Source: JBBQRS01 sp038214535
GTDB lineage: Bacteria > Chloroflexota > Anaerolineae > CG2-30-64-16
Length of the DNA: 64,000 nucleotides
NCBI GenBank assembly: GCA_038214535.1
Contig: JBBQRS010000005.1
Coordinates: 20,744 to 84,743, forward strand
Direction of reading: 5' to 3'
Translations under genes and position numbers: made by a program
Shown: piece after piece, positions 16,085-24,013 of the stretch
Numbering within the stretch: the first letter of the stretch is position 1
Layout of the letters: each line of letters starts with the position of its first letter
Notes under the pieces: generated by a model
Told to the model about the DNA's origin: nothing
The model's database searches: none
The model's input: only the letters and a program-made list of their open reading frames with translations

Positions 16085-18835
16085 ATGCTTTACGCCGACG
16101 TTTGCGTCAACACGCCGCTGGGCACGCGCTCAGGCGGAGAGCCGCCGGAGCAGACCTTCACGTATGCCGTGCCGGAACGGCTGGCCGGGCGGTTGCAGCC
16201 GGGGCATCTGGTCTGGGTACCCTTCCGCGGGCGGCGCTTGCAGGCCGTGGTCATCGCGATCAACGATACGGCCCCCGCATTTGCCACGCATGAGATCCAT
16301 TCGCTGGTCTGGGCGCAACCGCTGCTGAACGCCGCGCAACTGACCCTGGCGCACTGGCTGGCGGATTATTATCTTTCTCCCCTGATCGAATCGCTGCGCC
16401 TGATGTTGCCCGCCGGGTTGAGCCGGCGGGGGCGAACAGTGTACGTGCGCACGCCGCACGCCGCGCCCGCGGATTTGACCCCCTCTCAGGCGGCCCTGCT
16501 TGAACAGATCGCGGCGATCGAGGGCGAATGGGCGGAAGTGAGCGCGGGGCTGAAGGTCACTCAGAAGAACGACCTCGACCCGCTGATCGCGCACGGTCTC
16601 GTCGCGCGCGAGGTCGCGTTCCCCACGCCGCCGCCCCGCCCGAAGACCGACCGACAGGCGCGCCTGTTGGTAGACGCGGAGGGCGTCCGCCGCGCCCTGC
16701 CCACGCTGGGCCGCGTGAACAAGCAGGCCGACGCGTTGGAGTGGATCGCCGCGCAGCACGCAGCAGGGGTTGCGCCGACGGTGGGCGACCTGCGCGCCGC
16801 GACCGGTTGCACCCACGCCCATGTGGCGGCGCTGGTAGAGCGCGGATGGGTGATGCTGACGCCGCCGCCGGATGCGGACGACAAGGCGAACAAGAATCTG
16901 GCCGCCATAGCTGCGCCGCTTGCGCCGCCGGAGTTACTAGACGCGCTGGTGGAACTGCGGGGCGCGACCAAACATCGCGCCGTGCTGGAGATGCTGTTGC
17001 GGCAGGACGGTGCGGCGTGGATCGGGCGGGTATATGCGGAGACGGGCGCGACGCTGAAGACACTGCGCGACCTGGAGGCCGCCGGGCTGGTCACGTTGGC
17101 CGAAGAGATGATCTGGCGCGACCCGCTGGCGGGCCAGAAGTTCACCACCGACCAGGCGCCGCTGTTGACAGACGATCAGGCAGCGGCGTGGGCAGAGATT
17201 AAGCAAGCGATCGAGAACACCTCATCGGACGAAGGGGAGGATGGGCCGGGCGCGTTCTTGCTGCACGGCGTCACCGGCTCCGGGAAAACCGAGATTTATT
17301 TGCACGCGCTGCAGAAGACGTTGAAGCGCGGGCGACAGGCGGTGGTGCTGGTGCCCGAAATCGCGCTGACGCCGCAGACGATCCGCCGGTTTGCCGCGCG
17401 CTTCCCCGGCCAGGTTACGGTGTGGCACAGCGAGTTGGGTGACGGCGAGCGGTTCGACGTGTGGCGGCGCATACGCACCAATCACCCGGCAGCGCAGGTG
17501 GTGGTCGGTTCGCGGTCGGCATTGTTCCTGCCCTTCCCCGATCTCGGCCTGATCGTGCTGGACGAGGAGCACGAATCGTCATACAAGCAGGAGCGCACCC
17601 CGCGCTATCACGCGCGCACCGTAGCGCTGGAACTTGGGCGGTTATGTCAAGCGCCGGTGTTGCTGGGCAGCGCGACCCCGGCGCTCGAGACGTACTACGC
17701 GGCGCGGCGCGGCGAGATGCGGCTGCTGACCCTGCCACAGCGCGTGCTGGGGCATCGCGACCAGGCGACGGAACCGCGCAGCCTCTTCACGCCAGAGGTG
17801 AGCGTCGAGTTGCCGCCGGTGCGGATCGTGGATATGCGTCAGGAGTTGCGGGCAGGCAACCGCAGCATGTTCAGCCGGGCGCTCTCGGCGGGGGTGACGC
17901 AGGCGCTGGCCGCGGGACAACAGGCGATCCTCTACCTGAACCGGCGCGGCGCGGCGACCTTCGTGATGTGCCGCGACTGCGGTCACGTCGAGACGTGCGA
18001 ACGGTGCGCCAGCCCGCTGACGTTGCACGGCGCAGACGCCTACTTGCTGTGCCATCACTGCAACCGGCGCTATCCGGTTCCCACCGTCTGCCCCGATTGC
18101 GGCAGCAAGCGCATCCGCTATTTTGGCAGCGGCACGGAGAAGGTGGAAGAGGCCGTCCGCGCGGAGTTCCCGGGGGCGCGCACCCTGCGCTGGGATCGCG
18201 ACGTGACGGGTGCGAAGGGTTCGCATGACGCGATCCTGGAGCGGTTCGTGGCGCACGAGGCCGACGTGCTGATCGGGACGCAGATGATCGCGAAGGGGCT
18301 CGATCTGCCGCTGGTGACGCTGGTGGGGGTCGTGGCCGCGGACATGGGGCTCTTCCTGCCCGATTTCCGCTCGGCGGAGCGCACGTTCCAGTTGCTCACC
18401 CAGGTGGCGGGCCGGGCCGGGCGCAGCGCGTTGGGCGGCGAGGTGATCGTGCAATCGTATCACCCGGAGCATTATGCGATCGTGGCCGCGGGGCATCATG
18501 ACTACGAAGGGTTCTATCGGCAGGAGATGAACTTCCGCCGCGAGCAGGGCTATCCGCCATTTCGTCGCCTGGCGCGGCTGGTGCAGCATAGCGCGAAGCG
18601 CGAGAAGGCGCAGTCGGCTGCGCTAGAGATGACCGAGATCTTGCGTTCCGAGGTCGCGCGGCGCGACCTAGAAGGCGTGACGATCATCGGGCCGGCCCCC
18701 TGCTTCTTCCACCGCCAACGCAACGAATACCGGTGGCAGATCGTGGTGTGCATGGCAGACCCCGCGGCGCTGCTGCGGCAGATTCCGCTCGCGCCCGGCT
18801 GGCGGCTCGACGTTGACCCGATGGACCTGCTATGA
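16085..18835 (+). CDS. priA: Primosomal replication restart helicase PriA
   Basis: A 916-residue superfamily 2 helicase that reloads the replisome at stalled forks. The N-terminal 3'BD domain is followed by a long variable region, then Walker A GVTGSGKTE at about 395, DEEH at about 492, and a zinc region with paired CxxC motifs (CRDCGHVETCERC; CPDCG) from about 628. It is longer than the roughly 730-800 residues common elsewhere, mainly through the region between the 3'BD and the helicase core. It overlaps the thioredoxin gene by four bases. Confidence 0.95.
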   Translation: MLYADVCVNTPLGTRSGGEPPEQTFTYAVPERLAGRLQPGHLVWVPFRGRRLQAVVIAINDTAPAFATHEIHSLVWAQPLLNAAQLTLAHWLADYYLSPLIESLRLMLPAGLSRRGRTVYVRTPHAAPADLTPSQAALLEQIAAIEGEWAEVSAGLKVTQKNDLDPLIAHGLVAREVAFPTPPPRPKTDRQARLLVDAEGVRRALPTLGRVNKQADALEWIAAQHAAGVAPTVGDLRAATGCTHAHVAALVERGWVMLTPPPDADDKANKNLAAIAAPLAPPELLDALVELRGATKHRAVLEMLLRQDGAAWIGRVYAETGATLKTLRDLEAAGLVTLAEEMIWRDPLAGQKFTTDQAPLLTDDQAAAWAEIKQAIENTSSDEGEDGPGAFLLHGVTGSGKTEIYLHALQKTLKRGRQAVVLVPEIALTPQTIRRFAARFPGQVTVWHSELGDGERFDVWRRIRTNHPAAQVVVGSRSALFLPFPDLGLIVLDEEHESSYKQERTPRYHARTVALELGRLCQAPVLLGSATPALETYYAARRGEMRLLTLPQRVLGHRDQATEPRSLFTPEVSVELPPVRIVDMRQELRAGNRSMFSRALSAGVTQALAAGQQAILYLNRRGAATFVMCRDCGHVETCERCASPLTLHGADAYLLCHHCNRRYPVPTVCPDCGSKRIRYFGSGTEKVEEAVRAEFPGARTLRWDRDVTGAKGSHDAILERFVAHEADVLIGTQMIAKGLDLPLVTLVGVVAADMGLFLPDFRSAERTFQLLTQVAGRAGRSALGGEVIVQSYHPEHYAIVAAGHHDYEGFYRQEMNFRREQGYPPFRRLARLVQHSAKREKAQSAALEMTEILRSEVARRDLEGVTIIGPAPCFFHRQRNEYRWQIVVCMADPAALLRQIPLAPGWRLDVDPMDLL

Positions 18836-19368
18836 CCCGCGCCCGCTGGAAATTTTTAATTTTAGGCTTGCTGGTTGTGGGCGTGGTGTGGATCGGGGTC
18901 AACCGCGTGCCGGGCGGCGGCGGCGAGGCCGCGAACGCCCTGCCGCCCGCACCCGCCGTCGGCCACCCCGCGCCGGATTTCACCGTGACGACCCTGGCAG
19001 GCGAGCCGTTCACCCTGTCGGAGTTGCGCGGCAAGCCGGTGGTGCTGAACTTCTGGGCGACGTGGTGCCCGCCATGTCGCGCCGAGTTGCCGGAATTGCA
19101 GGCCGCGGCGCAACGGTATGATGGGGAGATCGTCATTGCCGGGGTGAACCAGGCCGAGGCGGCAGGTCAGGTGCGCGAGTTTGCGGACGCGATGGGGCTG
19201 GGGTTCGTCATCCCGCTCGATGCGGACGCGCAGGTGAGCCGGAAGTACGGCGCGCGGAGTTTGCCCACCACGTTCTTTATTGACCGCGAGGGCGTCATCC
19301 GGCAGATTCAGATCGGGCCGGTGACCGAAGCTACGCTGGCGCAACTGCTGAGGACGATTTATCCATGA
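18832..19368 (+). CDS. TlpA/ResA-like membrane-anchored thiol-disulfide oxidoreductase
   Basis: A 178-residue protein with an N-terminal signal anchor (about 8-24) and a redoxin domain whose active site is WCPPC at about 78-82; the cis-proline loop is SLPTTFFI. Such proteins act outside the membrane, for example in cytochrome c maturation by keeping the haem-binding Cys pair reduced. That is relevant because a c-type haem protein (the TupA fusion) lies 5 kb downstream, though a link is only inferred. The start overlaps the priA stop. Confidence 0.9.
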   Translation: MTRARWKFLILGLLVVGVVWIGVNRVPGGGGEAANALPPAPAVGHPAPDFTVTTLAGEPFTLSELRGKPVVLNFWATWCPPCRAELPELQAAAQRYDGEIVIAGVNQAEAAGQVREFADAMGLGFVIPLDADAQVSRKYGARSLPTTFFIDREGVIRQIQIGPVTEATLAQLLRTIYP

Positions 19369-19381
19369 GAGGGCCGCGCTT

Positions 19382-20149
19382 ATGCCGGTGATTCAGATCG
19401 GCCCGCTGGCGCTGCCCGTCTACCCGCTGGCCCTGATCCTGGGTGGCTGGCTGGGGCTGGAGGTGAGCGCGCGCGCCGCGCGGCGGCTGGGGCTGGACGG
19501 CGATCACATTTATAATGCGGCCTTCGCCGCGCTGATTGCCGGGGTTGTCGTGGGACGGCTGACCCACGTGATAGTCTACTGGTCGGCGTACCGCAGCCAG
19601 CCGTTGGAGATTATCGGCCTCAACACGCGGGCGTTTCTGCCCGTCCCGGCGCTGATAGCGGCGATCGCGGCGTGGTGCTGGTATGTCTATCGCCACAAGT
19701 TGCCCTGGCTGATCATGCTGGACGCCCTGGCGCCTGGCCTGCTGGTGGCCGTCGGGATCATTGACGTAGGAGCATTTGTCGCCGGGCGAAACCTGGGCGC
19801 ACCGAGCGACCTACCGTGGGCGGTGATGCAATTCGAAGTATCGCGCCACCCGGCCCAACTCTATGAAGCGGCGGCGGCTTTCGGCGGCGCGGCGTTTGTG
19901 TGGTGGATCATCGCGCAGGCGCGCCCGTCCGGCGTAGCGGCCCTCGTCGCGCTGGCGTGGTACGGGCTGTCGCGCTGGCTGCTGGAGCCGTTTCACGCCG
20001 ACAGCCTGACAATGCTCGGCGGGTTGCGCACGGCGCAGGTGGTGGGATTCGTTGTTGCGTTGGTCGCGCTGTGGCTGCTGGCGCGGCGCGCACGTACCTC
20101 GGATGCGCCTGGAATCGAGGCTTCAGCCGGTGAAGTGCATGACACTTGA
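19382..20149 (+). CDS. Divergent Lgt-like diacylglyceryl transferase family protein
   Basis: A 255-residue multi-pass membrane protein. SRHPAQLYE at about 154-162 matches the R/HPxQLYE motif of prolipoprotein diacylglyceryl transferase, and GAPSDLPWAV is the usual segment before it. The catalytic loop, normally GRIGNFIN with an essential Arg, reads DVGAFVAGRN here, so true Lgt activity is doubtful. The last residues are encoded by one arm of a palindromic repeat. It is paired with the TlpA-like gene. Confidence 0.78.
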   Translation: MPVIQIGPLALPVYPLALILGGWLGLEVSARAARRLGLDGDHIYNAAFAALIAGVVVGRLTHVIVYWSAYRSQPLEIIGLNTRAFLPVPALIAAIAAWCWYVYRHKLPWLIMLDALAPGLLVAVGIIDVGAFVAGRNLGAPSDLPWAVMQFEVSRHPAQLYEAAAAFGGAAFVWWIIAQARPSGVAALVALAWYGLSRWLLEPFHADSLTMLGGLRTAQVVGFVVALVALWLLARRARTSDAPGIEASAGEVHDT

Positions 20150-20172
20150 GTTCGAAAAAACCGGCTGAAGCC
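20119..20172. repeat. Palindromic repeat covering the end of the Lgt-like gene
   Basis: GGCTTCAGCCGG at 20119-20130 pairs with CCGGCTGAAGCC at 20161-20172, spanning the stop codon at 20147-20149. It belongs to the GGCTGAAGCC family also seen at 28083, 49431 and 59009. Confidence 0.75.
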
Positions 20173-20197
20173 CTGACTCCAGATATATGCGTGCTCC

Positions 20198-20244
20198 AAG
20201 CCGTCTGTAGTTTAGCCCCTTGGGGGCTAAACTACAGACGGCTT
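20198..20244. repeat. Perfect 22-bp inverted repeat (TAGTTTAGCCCC type)
   Basis: Arms 20198-20219 and 20223-20244 are exact complements around three bases. The word GGGGCTAAACTA also occurs at 48553-48564 beside the rpmH region. It may act as a bidirectional hairpin. Confidence 0.85.
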
Positions 20245-20279
20245 CACCCAACGCTGAACAATTACGGAGCCCGGCCAAG

Positions 20280-20308
20280 TTGCAAACATGGGCTACGCCG
20301 TTTATGAT
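20280..20308 (+). promoter_or_regulatory. Promoter of the DUF4015-like gene
   Basis: TTGCAA at 20280-20285 and TATGAT at 20303-20308 with a 17-bp spacer lie 23 bp before the first start codon. Confidence 0.6.
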
Positions 20309-20330
20309 TATGTGAATCCTCTGTGAGTGA

Positions 20331-22289
20331 GTGGGCATGAAACGCGGGACGATCATCACTATTGCTGCCGTTGCTGTCATTGCGATCATCGCGATTGGAC
20401 TGCTCACAGCCTTCCTATCGCGTGAGGTGCCGCCGCCTGCCGTCGCCGTGGCGGAACCACCGCCCGTGAATCTGCCGGACAGCGCGCCCGTGACCACTGA
20501 AGTGGACGGGACGAGCTACGCCAAGGGGATTTACGTCTCTTACGGTGCGATGGGCGACGCGGATTTTCAGGCGCGCATCAAAGAACTCCTCGAAACGACC
20601 GAGCTCAATACCGTGGTCATGGATTTCAAGGGCGACCGCGGCTATCTCTCCTTCCCCTCCGACGTACCGCTGGCGCAGGAGATCGGCGCGACCGCGTTTC
20701 CGACCGTCAAAGATCCCGAAGAGTTCCTCAAATGGTACAAAGACCGCGACGTCTATCTCATCGCGCGCATCGTGACCTTCAAGGACAACCTGGTCACGAA
20801 GGCGTATCCCGGCTGGGCCGTGACCGACTCCGCGACCGGAGGCGTGTGGAAAGACGCCGAGGGGATGGGTTGGATTGATCCCAACCTGCACGCAGGCTGG
20901 GATTACGACATCGCGCTGGCGCAAGAGGCGGCGCGCATGGGCTTCGACGAGGTGCAGTTCGATTACGTCCGCTTCCCGACGGACGGGGCAATCGGGCGGG
21001 CGACCTTTGCGCTGCCCAACACCGAGGAGCAGCGCGTCGCCGCGTTGACGGGCTTCATGGGGCGCGCGCAGGAGACGCTCAAGCCACTGGGCGTGAAGAT
21101 CGGGGCGGACGTGTTCGGTTATTCGGCCTGGGTGTCCGACGACCTGGGCATCGGCCAGCACATCGAGTCTATTGCGCCCTATCTGGACGTGCTCTCGCCG
21201 ATGGTCTATCCCTCGACCTTTGCGATGGGATTGCCAGGTCAGTCGCCCCAGTATCGCAATGCGATCGCGTTTCCTTACGAGATCGTCAACAAGAGCACCG
21301 ACCGCACCGTCACGCGAGCGCGCTCCGTGAACCCGGCGATCATCGTGCGTCCGTGGATTCAGGATTTCCAGGACTATGCGTTCGATGAACGCATCTACAC
21401 GCCCGCGGAAATCCGCGCGCAGATGGACGGCGTGCGCGATGCGGGCGGGCGCGGCTGGCTGCTGTGGGATCCGGCGGTGAAATACACGGCTGAGGCGCTG
21501 ATGTCGGCGCAACCGTCTTATGCGCCTGCGACGAACGGCAAAGTCCCCGTGCTGGCGTATGGCTCCGCATGGACGCCTGAGAGCCTGCGGGCCGATCTGG
21601 AGCGCCTGCGGGCCGCCGGATACTACCCGGTGACGCTCTATGACTTCATCCAGATGCGGCTGAACACGGTCCCTGCGGGAAAACGGCCCGTGGTGCTCAC
21701 GTTTGACGGCGCGACGGAAGATCAATTCCGGCTGCTCCCCGACGACACGGTAGACCTCGATTCTGCCGTGGGCATCCTCAAAGCATTTCACGAAGCGCAT
21801 CCGTGGGAATGGCCGCTGCGCGCCACCTTCTTCGTGCCCTCGGATGATGGAGGGGCGGCGGCTTTCGGGCAGCCCGATCTTGCCGCGCGCAAGATCGAGC
21901 TATTGGCGATCTGGGGCATCGAGGTCGGCGGGCAGGTTGCCGCGGGCGTGGACTTGAACGCCCTGAGCGATGAGGAAGTACAACGCGAGCTGGCGCGCCC
22001 GCACGCCTACGTCGCCGGCCTATTGCCCGGTTACGATATTTACTCCCTGAACATTCCCGGCGGCGCTGCGCCCCAGAACAAGGCGCTGCTCGCATCGGGC
22101 GCGTCCGGTGCGGACAGCTACACCTACGGCGCGGTCGTCGGGCTGAGCGCCGGCCTCGCACCGTCGTTCAACGCGCCCGAGTTCAATCCCCTCCATATCC
22201 CGCGCGTCTCGGCCGCGCCCGACAGCCTTGCCGCCGCCCTGCGCGACGCCAACAAGGTCGGCGTGGGCTACGTCTCCGCCGGAGAATAG
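20331..22289 (+). CDS. Secreted DUF4015-like glycoside hydrolase fused to deacetylase-like domain
   Basis: A protein of about 650 residues with an N-terminal membrane anchor (about 8-30), then a TIM-barrel-type DUF4015 domain at about 60-390 (GIYVSYGAM; TVVMDFKGDRG; VQFDYVRFPTDG; SPMVYPSTFAMG) and a polysaccharide-deacetylase-like domain from about 405. In the second domain the metal-binding TFDDG of NodB deacetylases reads LTFDGATED, so one metal ligand may be lost. A role in cell-surface glycan processing is inferred. GTG at 20331 or ATG at 20337 starts the frame, and the stop codon overlaps a repeat. Confidence 0.82.
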   Translation: MGMKRGTIITIAAVAVIAIIAIGLLTAFLSREVPPPAVAVAEPPPVNLPDSAPVTTEVDGTSYAKGIYVSYGAMGDADFQARIKELLETTELNTVVMDFKGDRGYLSFPSDVPLAQEIGATAFPTVKDPEEFLKWYKDRDVYLIARIVTFKDNLVTKAYPGWAVTDSATGGVWKDAEGMGWIDPNLHAGWDYDIALAQEAARMGFDEVQFDYVRFPTDGAIGRATFALPNTEEQRVAALTGFMGRAQETLKPLGVKIGADVFGYSAWVSDDLGIGQHIESIAPYLDVLSPMVYPSTFAMGLPGQSPQYRNAIAFPYEIVNKSTDRTVTRARSVNPAIIVRPWIQDFQDYAFDERIYTPAEIRAQMDGVRDAGGRGWLLWDPAVKYTAEALMSAQPSYAPATNGKVPVLAYGSAWTPESLRADLERLRAAGYYPVTLYDFIQMRLNTVPAGKRPVVLTFDGATEDQFRLLPDDTVDLDSAVGILKAFHEAHPWEWPLRATFFVPSDDGGAAAFGQPDLAARKIELLAIWGIEVGGQVAAGVDLNALSDEEVQRELARPHAYVAGLLPGYDIYSLNIPGGAAPQNKALLASGASGADSYTYGAVVGLSAGLAPSFNAPEFNPLHIPRVSAAPDSLAAALRDANKVGVGYVSAGE

Positions 22290-22354
22290 ACAGGATAGAC
22301 AAGATTTACAGGACGGGAACCTATCCTTATCCCGTAAATCTTGTCAATCCTGTC
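22289..22354. repeat. Palindromic repeat after the DUF4015-like gene
   Basis: An imperfect hairpin of the GACAGGAT/ATCCTGTC family; the left arm begins in the stop codon at 22287-22289 and the right arm ends at 22354. It may stop transcription before the tup promoter. Confidence 0.75.
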
Positions 22355-22403
22355 CGTATAAGCCGCACAAAGTTCCTCCCCTTTACCTCATCGCGCCCGT
22401 TGT

Positions 22404-22451
22404 TTGGACAGGCGGCGCATCATTGCTATAATTGATCCGATATAACTATAC
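22404..22451 (+). promoter_or_regulatory. Promoter and possible operator of the tup operon
   Basis: TTGGAC at 22404-22409 and TATAAT at 22427-22432 have a 17-bp spacer. Just downstream, at 22441-22450, is TATAACTATA, a small inverted repeat placed near +1 to +10, where a repressor could block transcription. The promoter is well supported; the operator is a guess. Confidence 0.6.
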
Positions 22452-22478
22452 AAAAATTACTACTTGACATAATGTTAG

Positions 22479-23192
22479 ATGGATGAACTAGGTAGCGGGC
22501 TGCGACAGGCCACCCAGATGATTTTTGGCGGGGACGCCGCACTGATGGAGATCGTGTGGTTGTCGCTGCGCGTGTCGGGGGTTGCGCTGGCCTTTGCGAC
22601 GCTAATCGGGATTCCGCTGGGGGCGTTCCTGGGGTTGCGACGCTTCCGGGGGCGCAGGCTCACTGTGGCGCTGCTCTACACGGGGATGGGGTTCCCGCCG
22701 GTGGTGGTCGGCTTGTTCGTGTATCTGCTGTTGTCGCGAAGCGGACCACTCGGCCAGTTGGGCTGGGCGTTCATCCCGAAGCTGTTCACGCCGGGGGCGA
22801 TGGTGATCGCGCAAACGATCATCGCGGTGCCGCTGGTGGCGGGGTTTACGATGGCGGCGGTGATGGGGGTGGACCCGCAGTTGCGCCAGCAGGTGCAATC
22901 GCTGGGGGCGACCGACTGGCAGACGACGCTGGCGGTGTTGGGCGAGGCGCGCATTGGAGTGATCGTGGCCGTGATCGCGGGGTTCGGTGGCATCATCTCC
23001 GAGGTGGGCGCGGTGATGCTGGTGGGCGGCAACATCGAGGGCAAGACGCGGGTGCTGACGACGGCGATTGTGCTGGAAACGCGCCAGGGGAGCTTTGACC
23101 TGGCGATTGCGCTGGGGTTGATCTTGCTGGGCATTACGTTCTTCATCAACGTGGTAATGTTGCGCTTGCAGGGAAGGACGCTCGAGGCGTGA
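22479..23192 (+). CDS. tupB: Tungstate-type ABC transporter permease
   Basis: A 237-residue permease with about five or six membrane segments. The BPD/EAA loop is in the region TDWQTTLAVLGEARIGVI, and the N-terminal part has the TupB-like order (LSLRVSGVALAFATLIGIP). Identity as TupB rests on length, gene order and the adjacent TupA-like protein. The ATG at 22479 lacks a clear Shine-Dalgarno. The stop overlaps the tupC GTG start. Confidence 0.87.
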   Translation: MDELGSGLRQATQMIFGGDAALMEIVWLSLRVSGVALAFATLIGIPLGAFLGLRRFRGRRLTVALLYTGMGFPPVVVGLFVYLLLSRSGPLGQLGWAFIPKLFTPGAMVIAQTIIAVPLVAGFTMAAVMGVDPQLRQQVQSLGATDWQTTLAVLGEARIGVIVAVIAGFGGIISEVGAVMLVGGNIEGKTRVLTTAIVLETRQGSFDLAIALGLILLGITFFINVVMLRLQGRTLEA

Positions 23193-23935
23193 CATATTCC
23201 GCTACGCAAGAGCCGTGTTTCGTGCTGGACGGCGTCACCAAGAGTTACGGCGAACGGCGCGTGCTCGATCTGACGCAGTTGACGATCTTCAGCGGCGAGC
23301 GGCTGGCGCTGGTGGGGCCGAGCGGGTCGGGGAAGAGCACGTTGCTGCGGCTGCTCAATTTTCTGGAGTCGCAGACTACGGGGGCGATCCGGTTTCAAGG
23401 GCAGGCGTATGACGCGCAGCACAAGGCCCCGCTGGAGGTGCGCCGCAAGATCACGATGGTATCGCAGCGGCCCGTACTGCTGAACAGCAGCGTGACGGAC
23501 AACGTGCGTTTCGGGCTGCGGCTGCGCGGGGAGCGCGACGCGCGCGATCAGGCGCTGGCGGCGCTGGAGCAGGTGGGGCTGCCGGGGCTGGCGCGGCAGC
23601 CGGCGCGCACATTGTCGGGCGGGGAAGCGCAGCGGGTGGCGCTGGCGCGGGCGATGGTGTTACAGCCAGATGTGCTGTTGTTGGACGAGCCGACGGCGAA
23701 TCTGGACCCGTATAACGTGGGCGTGATCGAGAAGACGGTGCGGACGCTGAACGAGCAGCAGGGGACGACGATTGTGTTGGTGACGCATAACGTGTTTCAG
23801 GCGCACCGGCTGGCGGACCGCGTGGGATTGATGATGGACGGGCGACTGGTGGAGGTGGCGGAGGTGGAGCAGTTTTTCGAGACTCCGACCGACCCGCGCA
23901 CGGGGGCGTTTGTGCGCGGGGAGATGATTTATTGA
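23189..23935 (+). CDS. tupC: Tungstate-type ABC transporter ATP-binding protein
   Basis: A 248-residue ABC ATPase: Walker A GPSGSGKSTLL, Q-loop near VSQRPVLL, signature LSGGEAQRVALARA, Walker B VLLLDEPTANLD and H-loop VTHN. It starts at GTG overlapping tupB by four bases. It energises uptake through TupB. Two CTACGAAC-type repeat units lie between it and tupA. Confidence 0.9.
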   Translation: MTYSATQEPCFVLDGVTKSYGERRVLDLTQLTIFSGERLALVGPSGSGKSTLLRLLNFLESQTTGAIRFQGQAYDAQHKAPLEVRRKITMVSQRPVLLNSSVTDNVRFGLRLRGERDARDQALAALEQVGLPGLARQPARTLSGGEAQRVALARAMVLQPDVLLLDEPTANLDPYNVGVIEKTVRTLNEQQGTTIVLVTHNVFQAHRLADRVGLMMDGRLVEVAEVEQFFETPTDPRTGAFVRGEMIY

Positions 23936-23936
23936 G

Positions 23937-23999
23937 ACGGCGCTCTGAAGAGCGCACTACGAACGAAACGGCGCACGCCAGTACGCCACTACGAACCTA
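23937..23999. repeat. Two tandem palindromic units with CACTACGAAC tails between tupC and tupA
   Basis: GGCGCTCTGAAGAGCGC is followed by ACTACGAAC, then GGCGCACGCCAGTACGCC is followed by ACTACGAACC. The units may stabilise or attenuate the mRNA between the transporter genes and tupA. Confidence 0.75.
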
Positions 24000-24013
24000 A
24001 AGGGAGGAACAAA

